Assembly: GCA_023442215.1 (NCBI GenBank)
Contig: JAEZMP010000235.1
Span: 1 to 12,265 of the forward strand
Source: Pseudomonadota bacterium
Lineage (GTDB): Bacteria > Pseudomonadota > Alphaproteobacteria > Rhizobiales > Segnochrobactraceae
Length of the DNA stretch: 12,265 bases
Reading direction: 5' to 3'
The notes beneath the pieces were generated by a model. The model had not been told where the DNA came from, made no database searches, and worked only from the letters and a program-made list of their open reading frames with translations. Every line of letters starts with the position of its first letter. The stretch's first letter is position 1. Below, in pieces: positions 1 to 6,718 of this stretch. The position numbers and the translations under genes are program-made.

Positions 1-575
1 GCTTGAGAGAATGTGCGTTCACGCGTCGCGGGGTGACACGTCGGCGTCCCTTTCTCTGTGGCCTGGGTTGCTCTGGGGCCAGCGTAGCGGCGGCGGAAAA
101 GGGCGTTCTGCCGCTGCAAGGGCGCGAAGCGAATCCTGCATCCGAACGCGACGCCATGGCATGATGCAAATGCCCCTGTGGCAGCGGCGTATGTGATGCA
201 ACGGCCCATGTGCGCCCGCACCTGAGAGCACCAGCCTCGCTCCCCTCCTGCTCCCCCCGCCCTTCGGCCCTCCTATTGATAGGATCAACGGTGGCCGCGT
301 CCCTGCACGGGGATGAAGCTGTTTGCCGGGCGCGGATTGGCAACCGGCCGGAGGACGGGACACGTTGACGGCCGTCACTCCCTGCTGCACGACTTTGTCG
401 CACGAGAGCGGCATTGTCCCGTTTTTGGCGACGCATCAACCTCTGGATGCGGCCGAGGCGGACGCAGACACAAACATAAGACGCCACTGGCCCTTCATGC
501 TACCCTTGCGAGCAGCAGTCGTCGCACGAGGACAATTTCGCCCACATTGGACTGGCCAATTTTGCGGCAAATCGC
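1..575. other. Upstream region with no convincing gene
   Basis: I see no gene I can support here. The open frames on both strands overlap one another, are rich in Arg, Pro, Gly and Ser as expected of chance frames in GC-rich DNA, and match no family I know. Local structure includes a polypyrimidine stretch at about 236-275 and a short inverted repeat TCCTAT-TG-ATAGGA at 271-284. No tRNA, rRNA or riboswitch fold was recognised by eye. Its right end carries the candidate control sites of the urease operon, listed separately. Confidence 0.5.
546..560. promoter_or_regulatory. Inverted repeat ATTGG-N5-CCAAT, candidate activator site
   Basis: The sequence ATTGGACTGGCCAAT is a perfect 5-bp inverted repeat with a 5-bp centre and contains the T-N11-A pattern of LysR-type regulator sites. 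Its centre lies about 59 bp before the transcription start inferred from the promoter at 576-605, which is where LysR-type activators usually bind. The symmetry and spacing are seen; the regulator class is inference, and no regulator gene is in the window. Confidence 0.35.
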
Positions 576-605
576 TTGGCAATGCGTTTCATTTTCGCCT
601 ATAGT
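576..605 (+). promoter_or_regulatory. Candidate sigma70 promoter of the urease operon
   Basis: TTGGCA (576-581) and TATAGT (600-605) are separated by 18 bp, a good match to the housekeeping -35/-10 consensus (TTGACA/TATAAT). Initiation would fall near 612, giving a leader of about 135 nt before ureA. A sigma54 site (GG-N10-GC) was looked for across 545-660 and not found, so nitrogen control by RpoN directly at this promoter is not supported by sequence. Confidence 0.5.
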
Positions 606-670
606 TTGACCGGAACGACGTATTCGCACACCCGGCGTAAATAGTCCGGAGTTGGCGCTTATCGACACGA

Positions 671-717
671 GATCTGCGTTAGCAGATCGAACCGCTATGC
701 TTTGAGAGGCATAGCGG
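671..717 (+). promoter_or_regulatory. Two tandem hairpins in the ureA leader
   Basis: The first hairpin is GATCTGC (671-677), loop GTTA, GCAGATC (682-688). Four bases later comes CCGCTATGC (692-700), an 8-base loop, and GCATAGCGG (709-717). Both stems are perfect. Neither is followed by a T-run, so they are not typical terminators; the second ends 15 bp before the ureA ribosome binding site. They could stabilise the mRNA, bind a protein or modulate translation. Confidence 0.5.
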
Positions 718-746
718 CGGTTCATGTTTGTCGAGGAAAATCGGTC

Positions 747-1049
747 ATGCACTTTACGCCACGCGAAATCGACAAGCTTTTGATCTATACGCTCGCTCAG
801 GTCGCCCAGAAGCGAAAAGATCAGGGATTGAAGCTCAACCATCCCGAGACGGTCTCCCTGATTTCCGTTGCGGCCCTCGAGGGCGCGCGCGCCGGCAAGA
901 CGGTGGAAGAGGTGATGGAACTCGCCGCCAAGACGATCACGCGCGACGACGTGATGGAGGGGGTTCCGGAGATGATCCCCTACGTTCAGGTGGAGGCCGT
1001 GTTCACGGACGGCAGCCGCCTCGTCACCGTTCACAATCCCATCAAGTAG
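747..1049 (+). CDS. ureA: Urease subunit gamma (UreA)
   Basis: Small structural subunit of nickel urease, which hydrolyses urea to ammonia and carbamate in the cytoplasm; UreA, UreB and UreC form the (UreABC)3 enzyme. The 100-residue product has the usual UreA length and motifs: the N-terminal MHFTPREIDKLL, GLKLNHPE around residues 27-34, and the C-terminal EGVPEMIP...VQVEA...LVTVHNP block. The ATG at 747 is chosen because it gives the standard N-terminus and has a GAGG Shine-Dalgarno at 733-736; an upstream in-frame start would add residues not found in the family and overlap the second leader hairpin. It is the first gene of the operon, ends in TAG, and lies 16 bp before ureB. Confidence 0.97.
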   Translation: MHFTPREIDKLLIYTLAQVAQKRKDQGLKLNHPETVSLISVAALEGARAGKTVEEVMELAAKTITRDDVMEGVPEMIPYVQVEAVFTDGSRLVTVHNPIK

Positions 1050-1065
1050 ATCGACGGGGAGCACG

Positions 1066-1476
1066 ATGAGCTCAGATCAGAAGAAGACTCCCGTCGGGGG
1101 CCTCGTCCTCGCCGAGGGGGATATCGAAATCAACGCGGGCTATCCGACGACCACGCTGAAGGTCCGCAATACCGGCGACCGGCCCATCCAGGTCGGATCC
1201 CATTTCCATTTCTTCGAGGTGAACGCCTATCTCGAGTTCGACCGCAAGCAGGCGTTCGGCAAGCGGCTCAACATCCCCGCGACCACGGCCCTGCGCTTCG
1301 AACCGGGCGACGAGAAGGAAGTCGTGCTCGTGCCCTTCCAGGGGAAGCAGCGCGTGCTCGGCTTCAACGGACTGGTGGACGGCTGGGTCGGCGACGAGAC
1401 CTACAACGACTATCGCCCGCGCCTCGCAGACGCGATGGAGCGGGTGACCCGCTACGGGTTCAAGAACAAGCCGTAA
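1066..1476 (+). CDS. ureB: Urease subunit beta (UreB)
   Basis: Second small structural subunit of urease. UreB helps assemble the trimeric enzyme and is the subunit through which UreD/UreF contact the apoenzyme in studied systems. The 136-residue product has the expected beta-rich UreB signature: GDIEINAG near the N-terminus, then VGSHFHFFEVN (residues about 43-53), FDRKQAFGKRL, and RFEPG followed by VVLVPF. A GGGGAG ribosome binding site precedes the ATG. It is separate from ureA (bacterial three-subunit layout, unlike the fused subunit of Helicobacter). The gene is intact and ends in TAA 36 bp before ureC. Confidence 0.97.
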   Translation: MSSDQKKTPVGGLVLAEGDIEINAGYPTTTLKVRNTGDRPIQVGSHFHFFEVNAYLEFDRKQAFGKRLNIPATTALRFEPGDEKEVVLVPFQGKQRVLGFNGLVDGWVGDETYNDYRPRLADAMERVTRYGFKNKP

Positions 1477-1512
1477 TACGCCACCTCACCCTTTCTCGAA
1501 TGGAGCTCTGAG

Positions 1513-3231
1513 ATGGCCAAAATCTCGAGGCAGCAATATTCGGACCTCTACGGTCCCACCACCGGCGACAAGATCCGCCTTGCCGACACGGACCTCTATA
1601 TCGAGATCGAAAAGGATCTGCGGGTCTATGGCGAGGAGGCCGTCTACGGCGGCGGCAAGACGCTCCGCGACGGCATGGGCTACGACAACGAGCTGACCAG
1701 CGCCGCCGGCGCGCCGGACCTCGTGATCACCAACGTGACCATCGTCGACGCGGTGCAGGGCATCATCAAGGCCGATGTCGGCATCAAGAACGGCCTCGTC
1801 TGCGGCATCGGCAAGGCGGGCAATCCGTCGACGATGTCCGGCGTTTCGCCGGGCCTCGCGCTCGGACCGGGCACGGATGCGATCTCCGGCGAGCACCTCA
1901 TCCTGACGGCCGGCGGGCTCGACGCCCACGTCCATTTCATCTAGCCGCAGCAGGCGCAGGCGGCGCTTTCGAACGGCATCACGACGGTGTTCGGCGGCGG
2001 CATCGGCCCCTCGGACGGCACCAACGGCACCACCATCACGCCCGGCACGTGGAACATCGAGATGATGCTCCGCTCGTTCGACGGCTGGCCGGTCAATGCC
2101 GGCGTGCTCGGCAAGGGAAACGGCTCGGCGCCCGTCCCGCTCGTGGAGCAACTGCATGCCGGGGCGATGGGCTTCAAGATCCATGAGGACTGGGGCTCGA
2201 CGCCGGGCACCATCCGCAACGCCCTGACGGTCGCTGACAATTACGACGTCCAGGTCTGCATCCACACCGACACGCTGAACGAGGCCGGCTTCGTCGAAAA
2301 CACCATCGCCGCATTCGAAGGCCGGACGATCCACACCTACCACACGGAGGGCGCGGGCGGCGGACATGCACCGGACATCATCCGCGTGGCCGCGCTGTCC
2401 AACGTGCTGCCGAGCTCGACCAACCCGACCCTGCCCTACGGGATCAATTCCCAGGCCGAGTTGTTCGACATGACGATGATCTGTCACAATCTCAGCCCGA
2501 AGATCCCGACCGACGTCGCCTTCGCCGAAAGCCGCGTGCGTGCCGAGACCATCGCCGCGGAAAACGTGCTGCACGACCTCGGCGCGATCTCGATCCTGTC
2601 GAGCGACAGCCAGGCGATGGGCCGCATCGGCGAGAACTGGATGCGCGCCATCCAGACCGCGGATCTGATGAAGCAGCGCGCGGGCGCCTACGACGGCGAC
2701 ACGTCCGGTAACGACAACGAGCGCGTGCTGCGTTTCGTCGCCAAGGTGACGATCAACCCGGCCCTGGCGCAGGGCGTCGCCCATGTCGTCGGGTCGATCG
2801 AGATCGGGAAGATGGCCGACCTCGTGCTGTGGGAGCCGGCGTTCTTCGGCGCCAAGCCGAAGATGGTCATCAAGGGCGGCATGATTTCCTGGTCGCTGAT
2901 GGGCGATCCCAATGCCTCTCTGCCCACGCCCCAGCCGGTGCTCTACCGGCCGATGTTCGGCGCCCAGGGCTCTGCGCTCGCCAAGACCCGGATGACGTTC
3001 ACGTCGCGCGCCGCGTTCGAGGACGGCATCGTCGACCGCTACGAACTGAAGTCGCAGGTGGTGCCGGTCTACGGCACGCGGACCGTCACCAAGAGTTCGA
3101 TGGTGCGCAACGCCGCGATGCCGGTGATCGAGGTCGATCCGGAGACCTTCGCCGTGACGGTCAACGGCAAGCACGCGACCATCGAGCCGGCCAAGCGCGT
3201 TCCGCTCAGCCAGCTCTATTTCTTCAGCTGA
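1513..3231 (+). pseudogene. ureC: Urease catalytic subunit alpha (UreC), interrupted by in-frame amber at codon 144
   Basis: Catalytic subunit of urease, carrying the dinickel centre. Read through the stop, the frame encodes 572 positions, the normal UreC length, from MAKISRQQYSDLYGPTTGDK to a C-terminal FF-S. Using Klebsiella UreC numbering (offset 5), active-site residues are present: nickel ligands His139 and His141 in HVHFI, carbamylated Lys222 in GFKIHEDWG, His224, His251, His277 in YHTEGAGGGH, flap Cys324-His325 and Asp365 in SSDS. TAG at 1942-1944 replaces the residue after HVHFI, normally followed by PQQ; here PQQ follows in the same frame. Termination there leaves a 143-residue fragment with no activity. 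GGAG at 1502-1505 supports the start. Elsewhere no frameshift is seen. Explanations: a real nonsense mutation, a base-call error, or suppression. Confidence 0.93.
1942..1944 (+). other. In-frame amber codon inside ureC
   Basis: TAG sits between ATC (Ile143) and CCG (Pro145), at the position equivalent to Cys139 of Klebsiella UreC. Coding continues in the same frame to 3231. The intact genes ureA and the ion channel gene end in TAG, so amber is a working terminator in this genome and general codon reassignment is unlikely. A change from TCG (Ser) or TGG (Trp) would need one substitution; from a Cys codon it would need two. Confidence 0.9.
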
Positions 3232-3266
3232 CGCGTTCACGAACCGGCCGGAGGGGCACGCCTCTT

Positions 3267-3288
3267 CGGCCCCTTCGCGATGGGGCCG
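3267..3288 (+). other. Hairpin between ureC and the fluC remnant
   Basis: CGGCCCC (3267-3273) and GGGGCCG (3282-3288) form a perfect 7-bp GC stem around an 8-base loop, 36 bp after the ureC stop and just before the fluC start at 3294. No T-run follows, so it is more likely an mRNA processing or stability element, or a start-site block for fluC, than a strong terminator. Confidence 0.35.
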
Positions 3289-3293
3289 GACGA

Positions 3294-3568
3294 ATGCAAG
3301 CGATCGACATAGTCTGGGTCGGCATCGGAGGCGGTATCGGCTCGGTATTGCGGTGGCAGATCGGCCGTGTCGTGGACCGGCACGTCGCGTCGACGTTCAA
3401 GGTCGGGACATTTCTCCCTTCTCGACCTTCGTCTACGGCGCCTTTTCGGAGATGAGGACGCCCGGCAACCTCGGGCTGTCGCTCGTCTACATCATCACAA
3501 GTCTCGTCGTCGGTTACAGCGTGACGTGGCTCGGCTTCAAGGCGGCGGCGCAACTGCGCCGCGCCTGA
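3294..3568 (+). pseudogene. crcB: Fluoride channel FluC/CrcB remnant with internal deletion and frame change
   Basis: FluC/CrcB is a small dual-topology membrane channel that exports fluoride. The N-terminal part (3294-3413, 40 codons) reads IVWVGIGGGIGSVLRWQIGR and ends at FKVGTF, matching the family's first helix, GxxGSxxRW motif and the start of the GTL/GTF block. The C-terminal part resumes in another frame with FSTF (3419-3430), the family's TTFSTF motif, then SLVYIITSLVVGYSVTWLGF, the last helix. In a full gene of about 125 residues about 40 residues separate these blocks; here only 5 bases do. The second helix and the conserved Asn of the pore are therefore missing and the frame shifts, so no working channel is possible. 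It lies inside the urease operon between ureC and ureE. Confidence 0.85.
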
Positions 3569-3593
3569 ATCGCCGGACCGCCTGGAGGTATTC

Positions 3594-4361
3594 ATGATTC
3601 TCGTCGAGACCACACTCGGCAATCTCAGCGATCCGAACTGGCAGGAGCTGGCACGCACGGCGACGGTCGATCTCCTCGTTCTGGAGCAATGGGAGGCGCC
3701 CAAGAACCGCCTGCGCAAGGCAAGCGAGGGCGGGGTCGAACTCGCCGTCTCCCTGCCGCGCTCCGAGCACCTGCACGACGGCGATGTGCTGCATTACGAC
3801 GAGGCGGCGAAGGTGATCGTCGCCGCGCGCATCGCGCTGAAGGAGGTGCTCGTCATCGAGATGGAAGGGCTCGAGGCGCTGTCGCCGTCGGAAATCCTGC
3901 GCACCGCATTCGAACTCGGGCACGGCCTCGGCAACCAGCACTGGCCTGCGGTGATCAAGGGGACGACGGTCTATGTGCCGCTTTCGGTCGACCAGAAGGT
4001 GATGGCGTCCGTCATGCGCACCCATGCCTACGCGCACGTGAAGACCCGCTTCGCCCCCGGCGAAGAGATCGCCGCGAAGCTCGATGCCAAGGAAGTGCGC
4101 CTGCTCTTCGCCGGCGCCGATGCGACGCCGCACCACCATCTCGGCGGCCACGTTCACGGCAGCGGCCACGCGCACAGCCATGACCACGGTCATGGTCACG
4201 CGAAGGATCATGGTCACTCGCACGATCATGATCACCCTCACGATCACGACCATCATCATGACCATGCCCACGGCCATGACGAGCACGGCCATTCTCACGC
4301 GCACGCGCACTCGCACAGTCACGCACACTCGCACTCGCACTCGCACTCACGGGCGAAATGA
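3594..4361 (+). CDS. ureE: Urease accessory nickel chaperone UreE with very long His-rich tail
   Basis: UreE binds Ni(II) and delivers it to UreG during activation of apo-urease. Of 255 residues, about 1-75 form the N-terminal UreE domain and about 76-172 the metal-binding domain, with GLGNQHWPA (111-119) holding the conserved nickel-binding His116. From 180 to 251 the tail has 35 His in 72 residues, interleaved with Asp, Gly, Ala and Ser, ending in repeated His-Ser. Such tails store several nickel ions in known UreE proteins; this one is unusually long. GGAGG at 3584-3588 sits 5 bp before the ATG. The stop overlaps ureF. The tail's DNA is made of near-repeats such as CACTCG and may vary in length. 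Confidence 0.95.
   Translation: MILVETTLGNLSDPNWQELARTATVDLLVLEQWEAPKNRLRKASEGGVELAVSLPRSEHLHDGDVLHYDEAAKVIVAARIALKEVLVIEMEGLEALSPSEILRTAFELGHGLGNQHWPAVIKGTTVYVPLSVDQKVMASVMRTHAYAHVKTRFAPGEEIAAKLDAKEVRLLFAGADATPHHHLGGHVHGSGHAHSHDHGHGHAKDHGHSHDHDHPHDHDHHHDHAHGHDEHGHSHAHAHSHSHAHSHSHSHSRAK
4137..4350 (+). repeat. Degenerate CAY-rich hexamer repeats encoding the UreE His tail
   Basis: The coding strand is built from short His-X units (CAC/CAT followed by GAC, GAT, AGC, TCG or GCG). The 3' end is nearly regular, with CACTCG repeated in tandem at about 4326-4346. Such tracts are prone to slippage, so tail length may differ among close relatives, and assemblies of short reads may mis-size it. Confidence 0.6.
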
Positions 4362-5083
4362 TGCCGAAGGCGGTGACGGCCAAGCAGAGCGCTGCGTCGG
4401 GCATGGTGCACCTTGCCCGGCTGCTGCAGTTCGCGGATTCGACGCTTCCGATCGGCTCCTTCGCCTTCTCGAACGGCCTTGAATCGGCGTTGCAGACCGG
4501 CGTCGTGACCAACGCCGACGACCTGTCGCGCTATGTCGAACTCGTGCTGCGGCAGACGGCGCGCATGGACGGGATCGCGCTGCTCCATGCCCACCGCGCG
4601 GCACTCGCCGACGACCATGCCGCCATCGTCGAGGCCGACCATGCCGTGTTCTGCCGGCGCGTGGGCGAAGAGCAGCAGCTGATGCTGACGCGGGTCGGCA
4701 GGAAGTTCGCCGAACTGGTGCTGAAGATCACGCCTTCGCCGATGCTGGAACGCTGGCTCGGCGACATCCGCGGCGGCACGACGCCGGGGTGCTTTCCCGT
4801 CGGGCAAGCCATCGCGCTCGCCCACATGGGTGTCGACGAGGCCGAGGCCTTCGTCATGCACCAGTACGGCATCGCGTCGATGATCCTCTCCGCGGCGCTG
4901 CGGCTGATGCGCATCGACCATCTCGATACGCAACGCATCCTGTTCACCGCACAGGGACGGGTCGAAGCCGATTATTCCGCCGTGCGCGACCTCTCGCTCG
5001 AGGAGATGACGTCGTTCGCGCCGGTGTTCGACATCCTCGTCGCCCATCACACGACCACCCATGTCCGCCTGTTCATGAACTGA
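4358..5083 (+). CDS. ureF: Urease accessory protein UreF
   Basis: UreF is an all-helical scaffold that joins UreD and UreG in the complex that loads nickel and CO2 onto UreC, and gates GTP hydrolysis by UreG. The 241-residue product shows the family signature LLQFADSTLPIGSFAFSNGLE (about residues 22-42) and the later GGTTPGCFPVGQAIAL block. Its start overlaps the ureE stop in an ATGA (4358-4361), implying translational coupling; a second ATG follows immediately at 4361, so the first Met is not certain. The length is normal and no lesion is seen. The gap to ureG is 30 bp. Confidence 0.95.
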   Translation: MMPKAVTAKQSAASGMVHLARLLQFADSTLPIGSFAFSNGLESALQTGVVTNADDLSRYVELVLRQTARMDGIALLHAHRAALADDHAAIVEADHAVFCRRVGEEQQLMLTRVGRKFAELVLKITPSPMLERWLGDIRGGTTPGCFPVGQAIALAHMGVDEAEAFVMHQYGIASMILSAALRLMRIDHLDTQRILFTAQGRVEADYSAVRDLSLEEMTSFAPVFDILVAHHTTTHVRLFMN

Positions 5084-5113
5084 GTAGAGCGGCGGCAAAG
5101 GAACACGATCGTC

Positions 5114-5761
5114 ATGAAGAAGATCACGCGCATCGGCATCGGCGGCCCGGTCGGATCCGGCAAGACGGCCGTCATCGAGACGATCACGCCCCGGCTCATC
5201 GACCTCGGCATCAAGCCGCTCATCATCACCAACGACGTGGTCACCACGGAAGACGCCAAGCAGGTCCGGCGCACGCTGAACGGCATTCTGATCGAGGAGA
5301 AGATCGTCGGCGTCGAGACCGGGGCCTGCCCGCACACCGCCGTGCGCGAGGACCCCTCGATGAACATCGCCGCGGTGGAGGAACTCGAAGAGAAGTACCC
5401 GGACAGCGACGTGATCCTGATCGAGTCCGGTGGCGACAACCTCACGCTGACCTTCAGCCCGGCGCTCGCGGACTTCTATATCTACGTGATCGACGTCGCC
5501 GCGGGCGACAAGATCCCGCGCAAGAACGGCGCCGGCGTCTGCCAGTCGGACATCCTCGTGATCAACAAGAAGGACCTCGCGCCCTATGTCGGCGCCAGCC
5601 TCGAGGTCATGGACCGCGATTCCCGGCTGATGCGCGGCAAGAAGCCGTTCCTCTTCACCAACTGCAAGACCGGCGAGGGCGTGGATGAGCTGATCCGCCT
5701 GATCCTCGACATGGCGCTGTTCGACGTGAAGGTGAACGTGCCGGCGCAGGCGATCGGCTGA
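5114..5761 (+). CDS. ureG: Urease accessory GTPase UreG
   Basis: SIMIBI-class GTPase that carries nickel from UreE to the UreD-UreF-apoenzyme complex and drives insertion by GTP hydrolysis. The 215 residues hold a P-loop GGPVGSGKT (10-18), the nickel-binding Cys-Pro-His at 72-74 in GACPHTAVRED, the ESGGDNL motif (104-110), and the guanine-specificity NKKD (151-154). AAGGA at 5098-5102 serves as ribosome binding site, 11 bp before the ATG. Its stop is 4 bp before ureD. The gene is complete with all functional motifs, which argues for recent selection on the pathway despite the lesion in ureC. Confidence 0.97.
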   Translation: MKKITRIGIGGPVGSGKTAVIETITPRLIDLGIKPLIITNDVVTTEDAKQVRRTLNGILIEEKIVGVETGACPHTAVREDPSMNIAAVEELEEKYPDSDVILIESGGDNLTLTFSPALADFYIYVIDVAAGDKIPRKNGAGVCQSDILVINKKDLAPYVGASLEVMDRDSRLMRGKKPFLFTNCKTGEGVDELIRLILDMALFDVKVNVPAQAIG

Positions 5762-5765
5762 CGCC

Positions 5766-6701
5766 ATGGGCCTCCATGAGCAGCTCAGCCGCCTGGACGC
5801 GGCGCGCGAAGTCAGCGGCTTCCAGACCGAGCCGGCGCAGATGCGCGCGGCCGCGCCCGGCAAGGTCGGCGAACTGCGCCTCGGCTTCTCGCTGCGCGGC
5901 GGCCGCTCGGTGCTGCACGACCTCTACCGGGTGGCACCGCTGCTGGTGCAGCAGGCGCTCTATTTCGACGAGGCGATGCCGGAGCTGCCGATCTGCCCGA
6001 TCATCTCGATCGGCGGCGGTCTGTTGCAGGGCGACCGCTACAAGATCGACATCCGGGTCGAGCGGGACGCCTACGCCCACGTCACCACGCAGAGCGCGAG
6101 CCGCGTCCACCGGATGGATGCCAACTATGCCTCGCAGCACCAGACGGTGACGCTGGAGAGCGGGGCCTATCTCGAATATCTGCCGGACTTCACCATCCTC
6201 TATCGCGGCTCGCGCTTCATCAACCGGACGGACATCGTCGTTCCGGACGACGCGACGCTGCTTTATGGCGAAATGATCCTCGCCGGCCGCAAGCACCATC
6301 ACGTCGACGAGCGGTTCGGCTTCGACCTGCTTTCGATGGCAGTCTCGGCACGCCGGCCGGACGGGCGGGCGGTGTTCGCCGAAAAGCTGCTGGTCGAGAA
6401 GGACGAGCCGACCATCGACTATCCGGCCGTGATGAAGGGCTTCGACGCCTTCGCCAACATCCTCTGCCTCACGCCGCCGGATGTGGCGGCGCGGATCCGG
6501 GAGCGCTGCAGTCCCGCCGTGTTCGACGAGGAACGGCGGTCGGTCTCGGGCGTGAGCCGCCTTCCCAACGATGCCGGCCTGATGCTGCGGGCCGTCGGGG
6601 TCGAAAGCTACGACGTGCGCCGCGAAGTGCGGCGTTTCTGGCAGATCGTCCGCGAGGAGGCGCGCGGCCGGACCCTGCCCAAGGAATTCCTCTGGCGCTG
6701 A
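5766..6701 (+). CDS. ureD: Urease accessory protein UreD (UreH)
   Basis: UreD docks on the UreABC apoenzyme and, with UreF and UreG, forms the path by which nickel reaches the active site. The 311-residue product has the family core: GGGLLQGD (83-90), a TTQSASRVHRMD segment (107-118) corresponding to the usual TTQAATK/RxY region, and LEYLPDFTILYRGSRF further on. It lies 4 bp after ureG, so is probably coupled to it, and at the end of the accessory block, as I recall for the Brucella ure2 operon, rather than before ureA as in many other bacteria. The N-terminal 30 residues are poorly conserved in the family, so the exact start is moderately certain. No lesion. Confidence 0.92.
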   Translation: MGLHEQLSRLDAAREVSGFQTEPAQMRAAAPGKVGELRLGFSLRGGRSVLHDLYRVAPLLVQQALYFDEAMPELPICPIISIGGGLLQGDRYKIDIRVERDAYAHVTTQSASRVHRMDANYASQHQTVTLESGAYLEYLPDFTILYRGSRFINRTDIVVPDDATLLYGEMILAGRKHHHVDERFGFDLLSMAVSARRPDGRAVFAEKLLVEKDEPTIDYPAVMKGFDAFANILCLTPPDVAARIRERCSPAVFDEERRSVSGVSRLPNDAGLMLRAVGVESYDVRREVRRFWQIVREEARGRTLPKEFLWR

Positions 6702-6718
6702 CCCGAAGGACGGACACC

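Noticed and set aside
19..414. Open frame of 131 codons on the minus strand, and overlapping plus-strand frames at 313-609
   Set aside because: Composition is Arg/Pro/Gly-rich with no family resemblance and no ribosome binding site; overlapping open frames on both strands are expected in GC-rich DNA.
551..583. Possible sigma54 promoter (TGGCC..TTTTGC and TTGGCAATGCG)
   Set aside because: The GG to GC spacing is 8 or 11, not 10, and the flanking bases do not fit TGGCAC-N5-TTGC.
612..638. Possible EcfG site GGAAC...CGTA before ureA
   Set aside because: The spacer is 19 bp rather than 16-17 and the -10 part is CGTA, not CGTT.
1987..3231. Internal GTG restart giving a separate protein from the 3' part of ureC
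   Set aside because: There is no ribosome binding site before 1987, and a product lacking the HxH nickel ligands could not form an active site; the region is better read as the remainder of one ureC.
1486..3240. 584-codon open frame on the minus strand opposite ureC
   Set aside because: It is the mirror of a high-GC3 gene: rich in Arg, Asp, His, Val and Ala with no domain. ureC is unmistakable on the plus strand.
3232..3293. Fluoride riboswitch ahead of the fluC remnant
   Set aside because: The conserved pseudoknot elements of the crcB motif could not be found; only a simple GC hairpin is present.
3537..4346. Minus-strand frame with Arg-Val repeats opposite ureE
   Set aside because: The repeats are the reverse reading of the His-tail codons, not a real protein.
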